A stretch of DNA of 33,576 bases from Gammaproteobacteria bacterium (lineage in GTDB: Bacteria > Pseudomonadota > Gammaproteobacteria > Pseudomonadales > Azotimanducaceae): the NCBI GenBank assembly GCA_007694905.1, contig REEU01000202.1, positions 1-33,576 on the forward strand. The letters are read 5' to 3'. The notes beneath the pieces are model-generated. The model saw only the letters and a program-made list of their open reading frames with translations, was not told the origin of the DNA and searched no databases. The position numbers and the translations under genes are program-made. Positions 1 to 7,628 of this stretch are shown in pieces. Every line of letters starts with the position of its first letter. Position 1 is the stretch's first letter.

Positions 1-70
1 GCCCGGCAGCCATACAGGCTCGCGCACAGACTGCGAACTTCGGGTTCGGGACACTAGCTACCAGTGCCGG

Positions 71-93
71 TTGTCCACAGAAGCTGTGGATAA
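71..93. promoter_or_regulatory. Back-to-back pair of DnaA boxes
   Basis: TTGTCCACA (71-79) and the exact reverse box TGTGGATAA (85-93) face each other across five bases, forming a near-perfect palindrome CCACAG-AAG-CTGTGG. A further degenerate copy, TGGGGACAA, follows at 97-105. Closely spaced opposed boxes are a common arrangement for DnaA loading. Confidence 0.65.
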
Positions 94-154
94 CTCTGGG
101 GACAACCTGGCGCATGTGCGCCCCAGCGCCCATGGCGACCGGGTTCACCGCTTC

Positions 155-225
155 TGATCAAAAAATAATCATTCTATAAATTCTTTCATAATCAAATAGT
201 TGATAGAATTATCTCGAATCAACTT
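155..225. other. AT-rich block, candidate DNA unwinding element
   Basis: About 70 bases made mostly of A and T, with runs such as CAAAAAATAATCATTC, in a window that is otherwise well above 60% GC by eye. It contains an inverted repeat ATTCTAT (171-177) / ATAGAAT (203-209). Its place between DnaA boxes fits a duplex unwinding element. It could also be a promoter-rich intergenic stretch. Confidence 0.55.
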
Positions 226-271
226 CATGATCGGGCGCGCGTCACGTCAGTGTCACCCCGTGCACGCCAAC

Positions 272-280
272 TGTGCATAA
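272..280 (-). promoter_or_regulatory. DnaA box variant TTATGCACA
   Basis: On the reverse strand this reads TTATGCACA, one mismatch from consensus. It lies on the right side of the AT-rich block. A single nine-mer with one mismatch is weak alone; its weight comes from the cluster. Confidence 0.45.
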
Positions 281-409
281 GCGAACCCGCAACCAGCCTC
301 TGTCCGCACCATGTGCGCGCCTCACCCGGCTGCAATGCGTACTGTGTCCGGCATGTTTCAGGTGCATGACGGATGCCAGGTGGAGCCGCGCGAAGCACCT
401 GTACAGCCT

Positions 410-418
410 TTGTCCACA
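410..418 (+). promoter_or_regulatory. DnaA box variant TTGTCCACA
   Basis: TTGTCCACA, identical to the copy at 71-79, sits just downstream of the stop codon of the leftward BON gene. It marks the right edge of the origin-like cluster. Confidence 0.45.
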
Positions 419-434
419 TCCGTGATCCGGGTGC

Positions 435-788
435 TCATTGCTCAGGATCCAGCACCACAAGTCGCGACTGCACGCTCACGACACCGGGAATGCCGCCGGC
501 GAGCTCCACCGCGCGCTGCTCGAGCTGCGCGTGCGCCACGTGACCATAGAGCGTCACCACGCCGCGGCGCGTTTCCACTTCGATGTCACGGGCGCGGACA
601 TCCCCATCCCGGATCAGGCGCGCCTTCACTGCTGAGGTGATGTTGATGTCGTCGGTGACCTCTCCGACCGTGCGTCGCTCCTCGTCGGCATAGGCGCCGG
701 TTGTGAGGGGCGCGCAGCCGCTGCCGCCGGCAACCGCGACGAGCGTTGCCAGAACGACCGCCGCCAGCGGCCTGCTACGTGCTGCCAT
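435..788 (-). CDS. BON domain protein, probable exported or lipoprotein
   Basis: 117 residues. The first 25 or so form a basic then hydrophobic signal sequence ending at a cysteine (GGSGC, about residue 25). This may be a loose lipobox, although the -3 residue is not the usual Leu. The rest is a single BON domain of the OsmY type: a DDINITSAVKARL helix region, then the typical ARDIEVETRRGVVTLYG strand segment and VVSVQSRLVV near the end. BON domains bind phospholipid or envelope components and are linked to osmotic or envelope stress. The ATG at 788 has GGAGG seven bases upstream. The gene stands alone, transcribed toward the origin-like region and divergently from the antiporter. The family is clear; the precise role is not known. 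Confidence 0.88.
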   Translation of the reverse strand: MAARSRPLAAVVLATLVAVAGGSGCAPLTTGAYADEERRTVGEVTDDINITSAVKARLIRDGDVRARDIEVETRRGVVTLYGHVAHAQLEQRAVELAGGIPGVVSVQSRLVVLDPEQ

Positions 789-816
789 GGTACTGCCTCC
801 ATCTCAAGGGGATTTC

Positions 817-822
817 AGTATA
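817..822 (-). promoter_or_regulatory. Possible -10 element for the BON gene
   Basis: TATACT on the reverse strand, 29 bases upstream of the ATG and 5/6 to TATAAT. No convincing -35 hexamer is present at 16-18 bases, so this is only a partial sigma-70 promoter. Confidence 0.3.
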
Positions 823-937
823 AGAACGATCCCGGACTCGCTCGGGACAGATCCTGCTTCGCCTCGTGAAACCGAAGCCAATGCAGGCTAAAGTCACACC
901 CTCGTGGGCGTTCGCCCGAGCCGGAGACCACCGACCC

Positions 938-2452
938 GTGACGAACGAACCACCGTCCAGTCTCGAAGAATCCCGCGCCGCCGCCACAAGCTCCACGCTG
1001 GAACCCGAAAGCAGGCCGGCTCACCTCATCGAGGCCTTGCTGCCCGTGGTGCTTCTGGTGACGCTGCTGGCCTGTTCCGTCGCCGTGTTCGGCGAGGACG
1101 CGTCCTACGGCCCCAATCAGATCGCCCTGCTGCTGTGCGCTGCCGTGGCCGGCGTGCTCGCCTTACGCCGCGGCATCCGCTGGCCCCAACTGCAGGATGG
1201 CATCGTCACAGGCATCACCATCGCTCTGCCTGCCATGCTCATTCTGCTCATGGTAGGCGCGCTGATCGGCGCCTGGATCCTGTCGGGAACCGTGCCCTAC
1301 CTCATCCTCGTCAGCACCAACCTGCTGTCACCGCAGTGGTTCTATCCGGCGGTCTGCGTCATCTGTGCCATGGTATCCCTGTCCATCGGCAGTTCCTGGA
1401 CCACAGCCGGCACCATCGGGGTCGCGCTGATCGGCGCAGGGCAGGCCCTGGGATTGTCACCTGCCATCACCGCTGGTGCGATCATCTCCGGCGCCTACTT
1501 CGGCGACAAGATGTCGCCACTGTCGGATACCACGAACCTGGCAGCCGCCGTGAGCCGCGCTGATCTGTTCGAGCACATCAGGCACATGACCTTCACCGCC
1601 GTCCCCGCCATCATCGTGGCGCTGATTCTGTTCACGCTGATCGGTCGCGGCAGCGCCGACGGCGAGTCGGATCTCTCGGCCATGCTGCAGGCCGAACTCG
1701 GCGCCGAATTCCGCCTGTCTATCCTGTCGCTGCTGCCCCTGCTGATCCTGGTGATCCTCTCCGCACGGCGCTATCCACCCCTTCCCGTCCTCGCGCTGGG
1801 CGCCGTCGTCGGCGCGCTGATCGGCGTCATCCTCCAATTCGATGCGGCGGTGGCCCTCGCACCTGAAGGGATGCACGGACTAGGCGCCGCGCTGACCGGC
1901 GCCTGGATCGCGCTGTTTGATGGCTATCAGAGCAGCAGCGGCAATGACGACATCACCAGCCTGCTGAATCGCGGCGGCATGTCCAGCATGCTCAACACCA
2001 TCTGGCTGATTCTGTGTGCCATGACGTTTGGCGGCGTCATGGAACGCAGCGGTCTCCTGCAGCGATTGCTGGAAGCCATGCTCACCTTCGTCCGCGGCAC
2101 CGCGAGCCTGCTCATGACGACGCTCGGCACCAGCTTTCTCGGCAACGTGCTGGCGGCAGACCAATACATGGCCATTGCCGTTCCGGGACGATTGTTCGAG
2201 CGAGCCTATCAGGACAGAGGGCTGTCGCCGCTGAACCTGTCCCGGTCCCTGGAGGATGGCGGTACGCTCACCTCGGTTCTCGTGCCCTGGAACACCTGCG
2301 GTGCGTTCATGGCGGCGACCCTGGGCGTCGCGACGTTCACTTACCTGCCGTTCTGTTTCTTCAACCTCGCCGCCGTCGGCTTCGCGCTGCTGTGGGCGAA
2401 CACGGGCGTCGGACTGATCCGCGATCCCAAGGTCGGGCTGGTCCGGGCCTGA
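938..2452 (+). CDS. nhaC: NhaC family Na+/H+ antiporter
   Basis: Polytopic inner-membrane protein of about 504 residues with many hydrophobic helices. It carries the family segment FGEDASYGPNQIALLL after the first helix, plus conserved glycine-rich stretches (SIGSSWTTAGTIG, GAYFGDKMSPLSDTTNLAA) typical of NhaC antiporters. These exchange Na+ for H+ to keep the cytoplasm low in sodium and at neutral pH; a role here in salt or alkaline tolerance is inferred. The start is uncertain: the frame is open from a GTG at 866 and has an ATG at 881, but the GTG at 938 has a GGAG upstream at long spacing and gives an N-terminus nearer the family length. The SMP-30 gene follows after 17 bases, so the two are probably co-transcribed. 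Confidence 0.85.
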   Translation: MTNEPPSSLEESRAAATSSTLEPESRPAHLIEALLPVVLLVTLLACSVAVFGEDASYGPNQIALLLCAAVAGVLALRRGIRWPQLQDGIVTGITIALPAMLILLMVGALIGAWILSGTVPYLILVSTNLLSPQWFYPAVCVICAMVSLSIGSSWTTAGTIGVALIGAGQALGLSPAITAGAIISGAYFGDKMSPLSDTTNLAAAVSRADLFEHIRHMTFTAVPAIIVALILFTLIGRGSADGESDLSAMLQAELGAEFRLSILSLLPLLILVILSARRYPPLPVLALGAVVGALIGVILQFDAAVALAPEGMHGLGAALTGAWIALFDGYQSSSGNDDITSLLNRGGMSSMLNTIWLILCAMTFGGVMERSGLLQRLLEAMLTFVRGTASLLMTTLGTSFLGNVLAADQYMAIAVPGRLFERAYQDRGLSPLNLSRSLEDGGTLTSVLVPWNTCGAFMAATLGVATFTYLPFCFFNLAAVGFALLWANTGVGLIRDPKVGLVRA

Positions 2453-2469
2453 CCGACCAAGGAGCCATT

Positions 2470-3399
2470 ATGCAGACACCTCCGATCACCGAGATCGCAT
2501 CCGGCCTCCGCTTTCCGGAGGGGCCGATCGCCATGGACGATGGCAGTGTCGTCCTGGTCGAGATTGCCCGCGGCACCCTCAGCCGGGTGACTTCGGATGG
2601 AGCCGTCAGCGTCATCGCCGAACTCGGAGGCGGACCCAACGGCGCAGCCATAGGCCCGGACGGCAAATGCTATGTCTGCAACAACGGTGGTTTCGTCTGG
2701 CACGAACGCGGCGGGCGCCTGTATCCGGGCGAGGCACCGCCCGATTACTCGGGCGGTCGCATCGAGCGCGTCGATCTCGAGACGGGCGCCGTGGAGTTGC
2801 TTTACGACAACTGCGACGGCGAACCCCTGCGTGGACCTAATGACATTGTGTTCGATGCCGCCGGCGGCTTCTGGTTCACGGATCACGGCAAGACCGGACC
2901 GCGGCAGCGGGACCGCACCGGAGTCTTCTACGCCCACAGTGACGGCAGCCGCATCGAGGAGAAGCTGTTTCCCCTCGAAGGCCCTAACGGCATTGGCCTG
3001 TCGCCGGAAGGGGATGCGCTCTACGTCGCCGAGACGCTCACAGGACGGCTGTGGGAGTGGCGTCTGTCCGGCCCCGGCAAGATCATCGCCGAGCGCCGCG
3101 ACCGTCCCGATGGTGGTCGCCTGCTGCCGGCGCCACCCGGCTATCTGCTCTACGACTCGCTGGCAGTGGATGCCGCCGGTCGCGTCTGTGTCGCCACCAT
3201 CGTTCAGGGCGGCATCAGCATCATCGATCCGGCCACGGGACAGACGGACCATCTGCCTCTGCCGGACCCGTTGACCACCAACATCTGCTTCGGCGGTCCC
3301 GATCTCGGTACGGCGTATGTCACGCTCTCCAGCACCGGCAAATTGGTGAGCTTTCCATGGCCAGGGCTAGGCCTGGCGCTCAATTTCCTGAATAAATAA
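2470..3399 (+). CDS. SMP-30/gluconolactonase/LRE family protein
   Basis: 309 residues forming a six-bladed beta-propeller of the SMP-30 family. Diagnostic motifs are RFPEGPIAM (metal-binding Glu), GGPNGAAIGPDGKCYVCNN, LRGPNDIVFDAAGGFWFTD (metal-binding Asn and catalytic Asp region) and GPNGIGLSPEGDALYVAET. Members are divalent-metal lactonases or other hydrolases acting on sugar-acid or related lactones; the substrate cannot be told from sequence. No signal peptide is seen, so it is probably cytoplasmic. The ATG at 2470 is preceded by AAGGAG five bases upstream and lies 17 bases after the antiporter stop, supporting an operon. The functional link between an antiporter and a lactonase is not obvious. 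Confidence 0.85.
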   Translation: MQTPPITEIASGLRFPEGPIAMDDGSVVLVEIARGTLSRVTSDGAVSVIAELGGGPNGAAIGPDGKCYVCNNGGFVWHERGGRLYPGEAPPDYSGGRIERVDLETGAVELLYDNCDGEPLRGPNDIVFDAAGGFWFTDHGKTGPRQRDRTGVFYAHSDGSRIEEKLFPLEGPNGIGLSPEGDALYVAETLTGRLWEWRLSGPGKIIAERRDRPDGGRLLPAPPGYLLYDSLAVDAAGRVCVATIVQGGISIIDPATGQTDHLPLPDPLTTNICFGGPDLGTAYVTLSSTGKLVSFPWPGLGLALNFLNK

Positions 3400-3414
3400 A
3401 TTAAAAGCAGATAG

Positions 3415-4650
3415 TTAAGGGTCTTTTCTAGAAACAACATGATCAACCTCGGGTCCTATTTCCCGTGGCAGCCACCAGGAAATCAACACCGTTGCGGCCA
3501 TGAATACGGCTGCCGCCACCAGGCACGCCGTGAGCCCCTGGCTCTGGTACAGCCAGCCTGATAGCAGCGTCCCGAGCAGGCGCCCACCGGCATTCGCGGT
3601 GTAGTAGATGCCCACGTCGAGCGATACACCGTCAGCGCGGGCCCAGGCCAGGATCAGGTAGCTGTGCACGGCCGAGTTCACGGCAAATACCACGGCGAAC
3701 AGCACCAGTCCCAGAGCCAGCCAGGCGACATCCTCTGCGCCGTGGACAGTGAGCGCGAGGCCCACCGGAATCCCCGCCAGAATCGCCGCCCAGATCATGG
3801 CGAGGCGGCCGTCCGGTGCCCCCATGCGTTGTGTGATCACAGGCGCCAGCGCCTGAATCGCGCCGTAGCCGATGATCCACGCGGCCAGGTAGGCACCCAC
3901 GGCCTGATGTGACCAGCCCGCCACAGACTGCAGCCACACCGGCAGCGCCACCACGAACCACACGTCGCGGGATCCGAACAGGAACAGGCGAGCTGCGGAG
4001 AGGATATTCACCGCTCGGCTGGAGGAGAAGACGTCGCGGAATTTCGGCTTGCTGCTGGCGCGCCCCAGTTCAGTCTGCAGCAGCAGGACGCCCGCCAGCA
4101 GCACCACCGCCAGTGCCAGCGCCATGGCGATCACAGCGCCTCGGAAACCCAGCGTTGCGAGCAGCAGGCCACCCAGGAAAAACCCTGCGCCCTTCAGTGC
4201 GTTCTTCGATCCGGTGAGCAGGGCCACCCAGCGATAGAGGCGTCCGCCGCCTTCGGGAAGCAGCACCCGCAAGCTACTCTTAGCGGCGTTCTTGTTCAGA
4301 TCCTTGGCTACGCCAGCCAGAGCCTGGGAAATCATCACCCAGGACAAGCTCAGGACGGATAGATCCACCGCCAGCATCGTCAGCGCGATGATCTGCAGGA
4401 CGAACCCGGCCTGCATCGACAGATGCAGGCCGAAGCGGGCGCCGATCCAACCCCCGGTGAGGTTGGTGATTACACCGCAGAGCTCATAGAGCACGAAAGC
4501 GAGCGCGATCTGCAACGGCGAGAAACCGATGCCGTGCAGAAACAGCACCACCAACATCCGCAGCGCGCCGTCGGTGAGGGTGAACGCCCAATAGCCCGCC
4601 GTCACCACCGCATACTGCCCCAACGGACTGCGGATCCCAGTGCTGCTCAC
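3415..4650 (-). CDS. arsJ: ArsJ, MFS efflux permease for 1-arseno-3-phosphoglycerate
   Basis: 411-residue major facilitator protein with about twelve hydrophobic segments. The N-terminal half (YWAFTLTDGALRMLVVLFLH, YELCGVITNLTGGWIGARFG) matches what I recall of the ArsJ subfamily. The decisive point is context: it lies 4 bases downstream of a GAPDH gene on the same strand, the known gapdh-arsJ arrangement. There GAPDH makes 1-arseno-3-phosphoglycerate from arsenate and glyceraldehyde-3-phosphate, and ArsJ exports it; the ester hydrolyses outside. The start is a GTG at 4650 with GGAG about eight bases upstream, inside the end of the GAPDH gene, so translation is probably coupled. It converges with the SMP-30 gene, 15 bases away. 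No arsR, arsC or acr3 is visible nearby. Confidence 0.88.
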   Translation of the reverse strand: MSSTGIRSPLGQYAVVTAGYWAFTLTDGALRMLVVLFLHGIGFSPLQIALAFVLYELCGVITNLTGGWIGARFGLHLSMQAGFVLQIIALTMLAVDLSVLSLSWVMISQALAGVAKDLNKNAAKSSLRVLLPEGGGRLYRWVALLTGSKNALKGAGFFLGGLLLATLGFRGAVIAMALALAVVLLAGVLLLQTELGRASSKPKFRDVFSSSRAVNILSAARLFLFGSRDVWFVVALPVWLQSVAGWSHQAVGAYLAAWIIGYGAIQALAPVITQRMGAPDGRLAMIWAAILAGIPVGLALTVHGAEDVAWLALGLVLFAVVFAVNSAVHSYLILAWARADGVSLDVGIYYTANAGGRLLGTLLSGWLYQSQGLTACLVAAAVFMAATVLISWWLPREIGPEVDHVVSRKDP

Positions 4651-4654
4651 CGCA

Positions 4655-5662
4655 TCAGCTCCGATTGGCGATGCGCTCCAGCAAATCGAGCAGCCGCTGC
4701 GCGTAGCCCATCTCGTTGTCGTACCAGGCGAGCACCTTGACGTGGTGGCGATCCACGACCAGGGTCATGGCCGCATCGACGATGGAGGAGCGCTCATCCC
4801 CGACGTAGTCCACTGACACCAGCGGTCGCTCCTCGTAGCCGAGGATTCCAGCGAGTTCGCCCGCAGACGCAGCCGCCAGCGCCCCATTCACTGCATCCCG
4901 GTCCGTCGGATCACAGGTCTCGAAGGTGCAGTCGGTAATCGAGGGACAGGTCACCGGCACCCGTACCGCGACGCCGGAAATGTGGCCCTCCAGGTCCGGG
5001 AAGATCCTGCCTATGGCCTTGGCGGATCCGGTGGTGGTGGGAATCAGGGAGGACGAGCTCGCCCGACCCCGCCGCGGATCCTTGTGGAACCCATCCATGA
5101 CCACCTGGGTCGCGGTCATGGCGTGAATCGTATTCAGGGAGCCGCGCACCACACCGAAGCTGTCCTTGAGCACCTTGACCACCGGAGCGAGGCAGTTGGT
5201 GGTGCACGACGCCCCGCTGACGATGCGATCCCGGGCTGGATCGAAGGCGTCATCATTGACGCCGACCACGATGTTCGGGACACCTGCGTCGCCCACCGGC
5301 GCGCTGACGATGAGGTGCCCGATGCCGGCCTGCAGGAACGGTGTCAGCAGGTCGACGCTGCGGTAACGCCCGCTGCACTCGATCACGATATCCACGTCGA
5401 CGTCGGCCCAACCGGCCTCTGCACAGTCACGACCGCCCCGCCAACGGACTTCGCGGCCCTCGACGACCAGAGCGCTCTCCGTGGCCGTGACGCCACGGTT
5501 CCAGGTTCCCTGAATGCTGTCGAATTCGAGCAGGTAGGCGGCGTTGGCCACTTCACCACCCGGATCATTCACCTGGACGATTTCGATATCGGCCCGCTCC
5601 CAGGCGGCACGAAAAACCAGCCGTCCGATGCGCCCGAAGCCATTGATGCCAATCTTCACCAC
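4655..5662 (-). CDS. ArsJ-associated glyceraldehyde-3-phosphate dehydrogenase
   Basis: 335-residue GAPDH, normal length. The NAD-binding loop KIGINGFGRIGR is at the N-terminus, the catalytic Cys lies in SGASCTTN (about residue 153) and the catalytic His in IHAMTATQ (about residue 180). A phosphate-site segment SSLIPTTTGSAKAIG follows. Coupling to arsJ makes it the arsenate-using enzyme that forms 1-arseno-3-phosphoglycerate; a housekeeping glycolytic GAPDH is probably encoded elsewhere. The frame is open to an ATG at 5713, but the preferred start is the GTG at 5662 (or 5659). It has TGGAGGAG upstream at good spacing and gives the standard N-terminus, while the upstream ATG has no ribosome site. 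Confidence 0.9.
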   Translation of the reverse strand: MVKIGINGFGRIGRLVFRAAWERADIEIVQVNDPGGEVANAAYLLEFDSIQGTWNRGVTATESALVVEGREVRWRGGRDCAEAGWADVDVDIVIECSGRYRSVDLLTPFLQAGIGHLIVSAPVGDAGVPNIVVGVNDDAFDPARDRIVSGASCTTNCLAPVVKVLKDSFGVVRGSLNTIHAMTATQVVMDGFHKDPRRGRASSSSLIPTTTGSAKAIGRIFPDLEGHISGVAVRVPVTCPSITDCTFETCDPTDRDAVNGALAAASAGELAGILGYEERPLVSVDYVGDERSSIVDAAMTLVVDRHHVKVLAWYDNEMGYAQRLLDLLERIANRS

Positions 5663-5671
5663 GACCTGACT

Positions 5672-5676
5672 CCTCC
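5672..5676 (-). promoter_or_regulatory. Ribosome binding site deciding the GAPDH start
   Basis: GGAGG on the reverse strand, nine bases before the GTG at 5662. It favours this GTG over the longer reading frame from the ATG at 5713. Confidence 0.6.
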
Positions 5677-5740
5677 AGAATTGAGTAGGCGATTCTGCCT
5701 GACCGGAACCCATGACGACACGGATGCGTAACAGGACGAC

Positions 5741-5770
5741 TGCAACTTAAGACCTGCAAGCGGTTGCAGG
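5741..5770. promoter_or_regulatory. Inverted repeat / possible operator upstream of gapdh-arsJ
   Basis: CCTGCAA-GCGG-TTGCAGG (5753-5770) is a perfect 7-bp inverted repeat with a 4-base centre. A third TGCAA lies at 5741-5745 on the same strand as the left arm. It sits in the 190-bp divergent region between gapdh-arsJ and exbD, 91-108 bases upstream of the GAPDH GTG, where a repressor or activator site would be expected. The identity of any regulator is unknown, and a simple stem-loop is also possible. Confidence 0.35.
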
Positions 5771-5838
5771 ATGACTTTGTCTTGTCGGATATTGGCGGTA
5801 GACTGCGCCGACGCCGTGGAGGAACACGGCCTACGACT

Positions 5839-5843
5839 AGGAG
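5839..5843 (+). promoter_or_regulatory. Ribosome binding site deciding the exbD TTG start
   Basis: AGGAG eight bases before the TTG at 5852. It supports a rare start codon over the in-frame ATG at 5771, which would add 27 residues unlike ExbD. Confidence 0.55.
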
Positions 5844-5851
5844 ACGAGGAC

Positions 5852-6265
5852 TTGCGACGTCTTGCAGCCCGACAGGAAGACGATGATACCCAGATCAACC
5901 TCACGCCCATGCTGGACGTGGTGTTCATCATGCTCATCTTCTTCATCGTGACCGCCACCTTCATCCAGGAAGTGGGACTTGACCTGACGCCCCCTGACCC
6001 CTCCGAGACGCCACCGCCTCCGGATCCGGACAAGCGGACCATTGTCGTTCAGATCGACCAGCGGGATCGCTTCCGTATCGCCCAGCGTTTCGTCGACTGG
6101 CGCGCCGTGCGACCCATGATCGAGCGACTTCGCGCCGAAAATCCGGATGCGCCTGTAGTAGTCGTTCCCCACGCGGATTCGACAACCAACGCGCTGATAC
6201 ACGTCATGGACTCGGCGCGACAAGCCGGCATTTATGACGTGCAGATCGGCTCCATAGTCAACTGA
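5852..6265 (+). CDS. exbD: ExbD/TolR family biopolymer transport protein, orphan
   Basis: 137 residues from a TTG start. There is a short basic N-terminus, then a single transmembrane helix with the family motif INLTPMLDVVFIMLIFFIV, which contains the conserved membrane aspartate. A proline-rich PDPSETPPPPDPDK linker and a periplasmic domain of ExbD type follow. ExbD works with ExbB as the proton channel that energises TonB. Here no exbB or tonB lies beside it, so partners must be elsewhere. The TTG at 5852 is chosen because AGGAG lies eight bases upstream and because the frame upstream (open to 5771) does not look like ExbD. The 3' end overlaps the convergent nupC gene by 8 bases. Confidence 0.85.
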   Translation: MRRLAARQEDDDTQINLTPMLDVVFIMLIFFIVTATFIQEVGLDLTPPDPSETPPPPDPDKRTIVVQIDQRDRFRIAQRFVDWRAVRPMIERLRAENPDAPVVVVPHADSTTNALIHVMDSARQAGIYDVQIGSIVN

Positions 6266-7493
6266 GCAAACCGATCAGCGCGCCGGTCATGAACGTGGCC
6301 AGCGTGCCTGAAACCAGCGAGCGCGGCGCCAGCGAGAGCAGGTCCGCGCGCCGCTCGGGGCACATGGCTACCAGCCCCCCTGTCAGGATCCCGAGCGAAC
6401 CCAGATTCGCGAAGCCGCACATGGCGTAAAGCAGGATCAATCTGCTCTGATCGTCCAGGGCATCGGCGCCCAGCGCCGCCATGTCCAGGTAAGCAATAAG
6501 CTCGTTCAGCACGAGCTTGGTGCCCAGCAGACTGCCCGCAGTGATCGCCTCCGCCCAAGGAATGCCGAGCAACCAGGCCAGCGGGGCGAACAGCCACCCA
6601 AGGATGCGCTGCAGCGTCAACGCTTGGTCCGCGACGGCTGGCAGCATTCCGAGAGCACCGTTGACAAGCGCCACCAACGCGATGAGGACCAGCAACATGG
6701 CGATGACGCTGACGCTGAGACGGATGCCGTCCTGCGTGCCCTGGGTGATGGCGTCCATGGTCGAGGCATAACGGGTTGGCTCATCAAACGTCGATCCTGC
6801 CGTGGCCCGCTGCATGGGCACCATGACCTGGCCGATGAGAATGGCGGCCGGAGCACTGATGACGGATGCGGCGATGATGTGCCCGAGCGCTCCCGGAACC
6901 ACCGGCTCCAGAATAGTGGCGTAGAGCACCATCACCGTACCGGCGACGGTGGCCATACCGCAGGTCATGAGCACGAACAGTTCACCGCGATCAAAACGGG
7001 CCAGCAGCGGCCGCACGGTAAGCGGAGCCTCGACCATACCCACGAAGATGCTCGCGCCGGCCCCGAGGCCCACCCCCCCACCTACGCCCAGCGCGCGTTC
7101 GAGCAATTTGCCGATACCGCGAACAAGCCACGGCAGGATTCGGAAGTACCAACCGAGCGCAGCCAGTACGCTGAACACCAGAATCAGTGGAATGATCCTG
7201 AAGGCGAACAGAAACATCGCGTCCTCGCGCGTGACCGCGAACGGTGCTTCGCCGCCGCCGAGATACCCGAATACGAATCGCGTGCCCTCGAATGTTGCGC
7301 GCTCCAGCGCCTGCACCATGACATTCGCCAGCATGATCAGGTCGCGCACCAGAGGCACGTGCAGGAACAGTAATGCGAGCGCCACCTGCAGAATCAGGCC
7401 TGCCAGCACCAGCCTCCAGGAGACGGCGCCCCGATTCTCCGACAGACACCAGGCAATGCCGATCAGGACCAGAATTCCCAGGAGCGCCTGCAT
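6258..7493 (-). CDS. NupC/CNT family concentrative nucleoside transporter
   Basis: About 411 residues, the usual NupC length, with multiple hydrophobic helices. Characteristic segments are VFGYLGG, FAFRIIPLILVFSVLAALGWYF, GASIFVGMVEAPLTVRPLL, MTCGMATVAGTVMVLYA and CGFANLGSLGILTGG. CNT proteins take up nucleosides with Na+ or H+. Two starts are possible: ATG at 7505 (no ribosome site) and ATG at 7493 (GGAG six bases upstream); the latter is used here. The gene is alone, convergent with exbD (8-base overlap) and divergent from the kinase-like gene at 7629. The nucleoside specificity cannot be read from the sequence. Confidence 0.92.
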   Translation of the reverse strand: MQALLGILVLIGIAWCLSENRGAVSWRLVLAGLILQVALALLFLHVPLVRDLIMLANVMVQALERATFEGTRFVFGYLGGGEAPFAVTREDAMFLFAFRIIPLILVFSVLAALGWYFRILPWLVRGIGKLLERALGVGGGVGLGAGASIFVGMVEAPLTVRPLLARFDRGELFVLMTCGMATVAGTVMVLYATILEPVVPGALGHIIAASVISAPAAILIGQVMVPMQRATAGSTFDEPTRYASTMDAITQGTQDGIRLSVSVIAMLLVLIALVALVNGALGMLPAVADQALTLQRILGWLFAPLAWLLGIPWAEAITAGSLLGTKLVLNELIAYLDMAALGADALDDQSRLILLYAMCGFANLGSLGILTGGLVAMCPERRADLLSLAPRSLVSGTLATFMTGALIGLLS

Positions 7494-7628
7494 GCCTTTC
7501 TCCATCGCGGGTGAGATCAGAGATCCGTACCGGGATCAGCCGTCCAGGGATCGGGAAGCGCCTTGATTCGTCCGGCAGGCTTGCATAACGTTCCTGCTCC
7601 CGCGCCATCAACACTACAGGCAAACGCC

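Larger units (their letters stand above)
60..430. other. Putative chromosomal replication origin (oriC-like region)
   Basis: This gene-free stretch has four sites within one mismatch of the DnaA box TTATCCACA: 71-79 (TTGTCCACA), 85-93 (exact, reverse strand), 272-280 (TTATGCACA, reverse strand) and 410-418 (TTGTCCACA). They surround a very AT-rich block at about 155-225 in otherwise GC-rich DNA. DnaA boxes flanking an easily melted block is the usual architecture of a bacterial oriC. The classic neighbours (dnaA, rpmH, mnmG) are not in the window; they could lie just left of position 1. A DnaA-regulated promoter region is an alternative. The call is an inference from motif clustering and base composition. 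Confidence 0.6.

Noticed and set aside
1-13. Possible leftward start codon (CAT at 11-13)
   Set aside because: Only four codons are inside the window and there is no ribosome site, so a gene cannot be supported.
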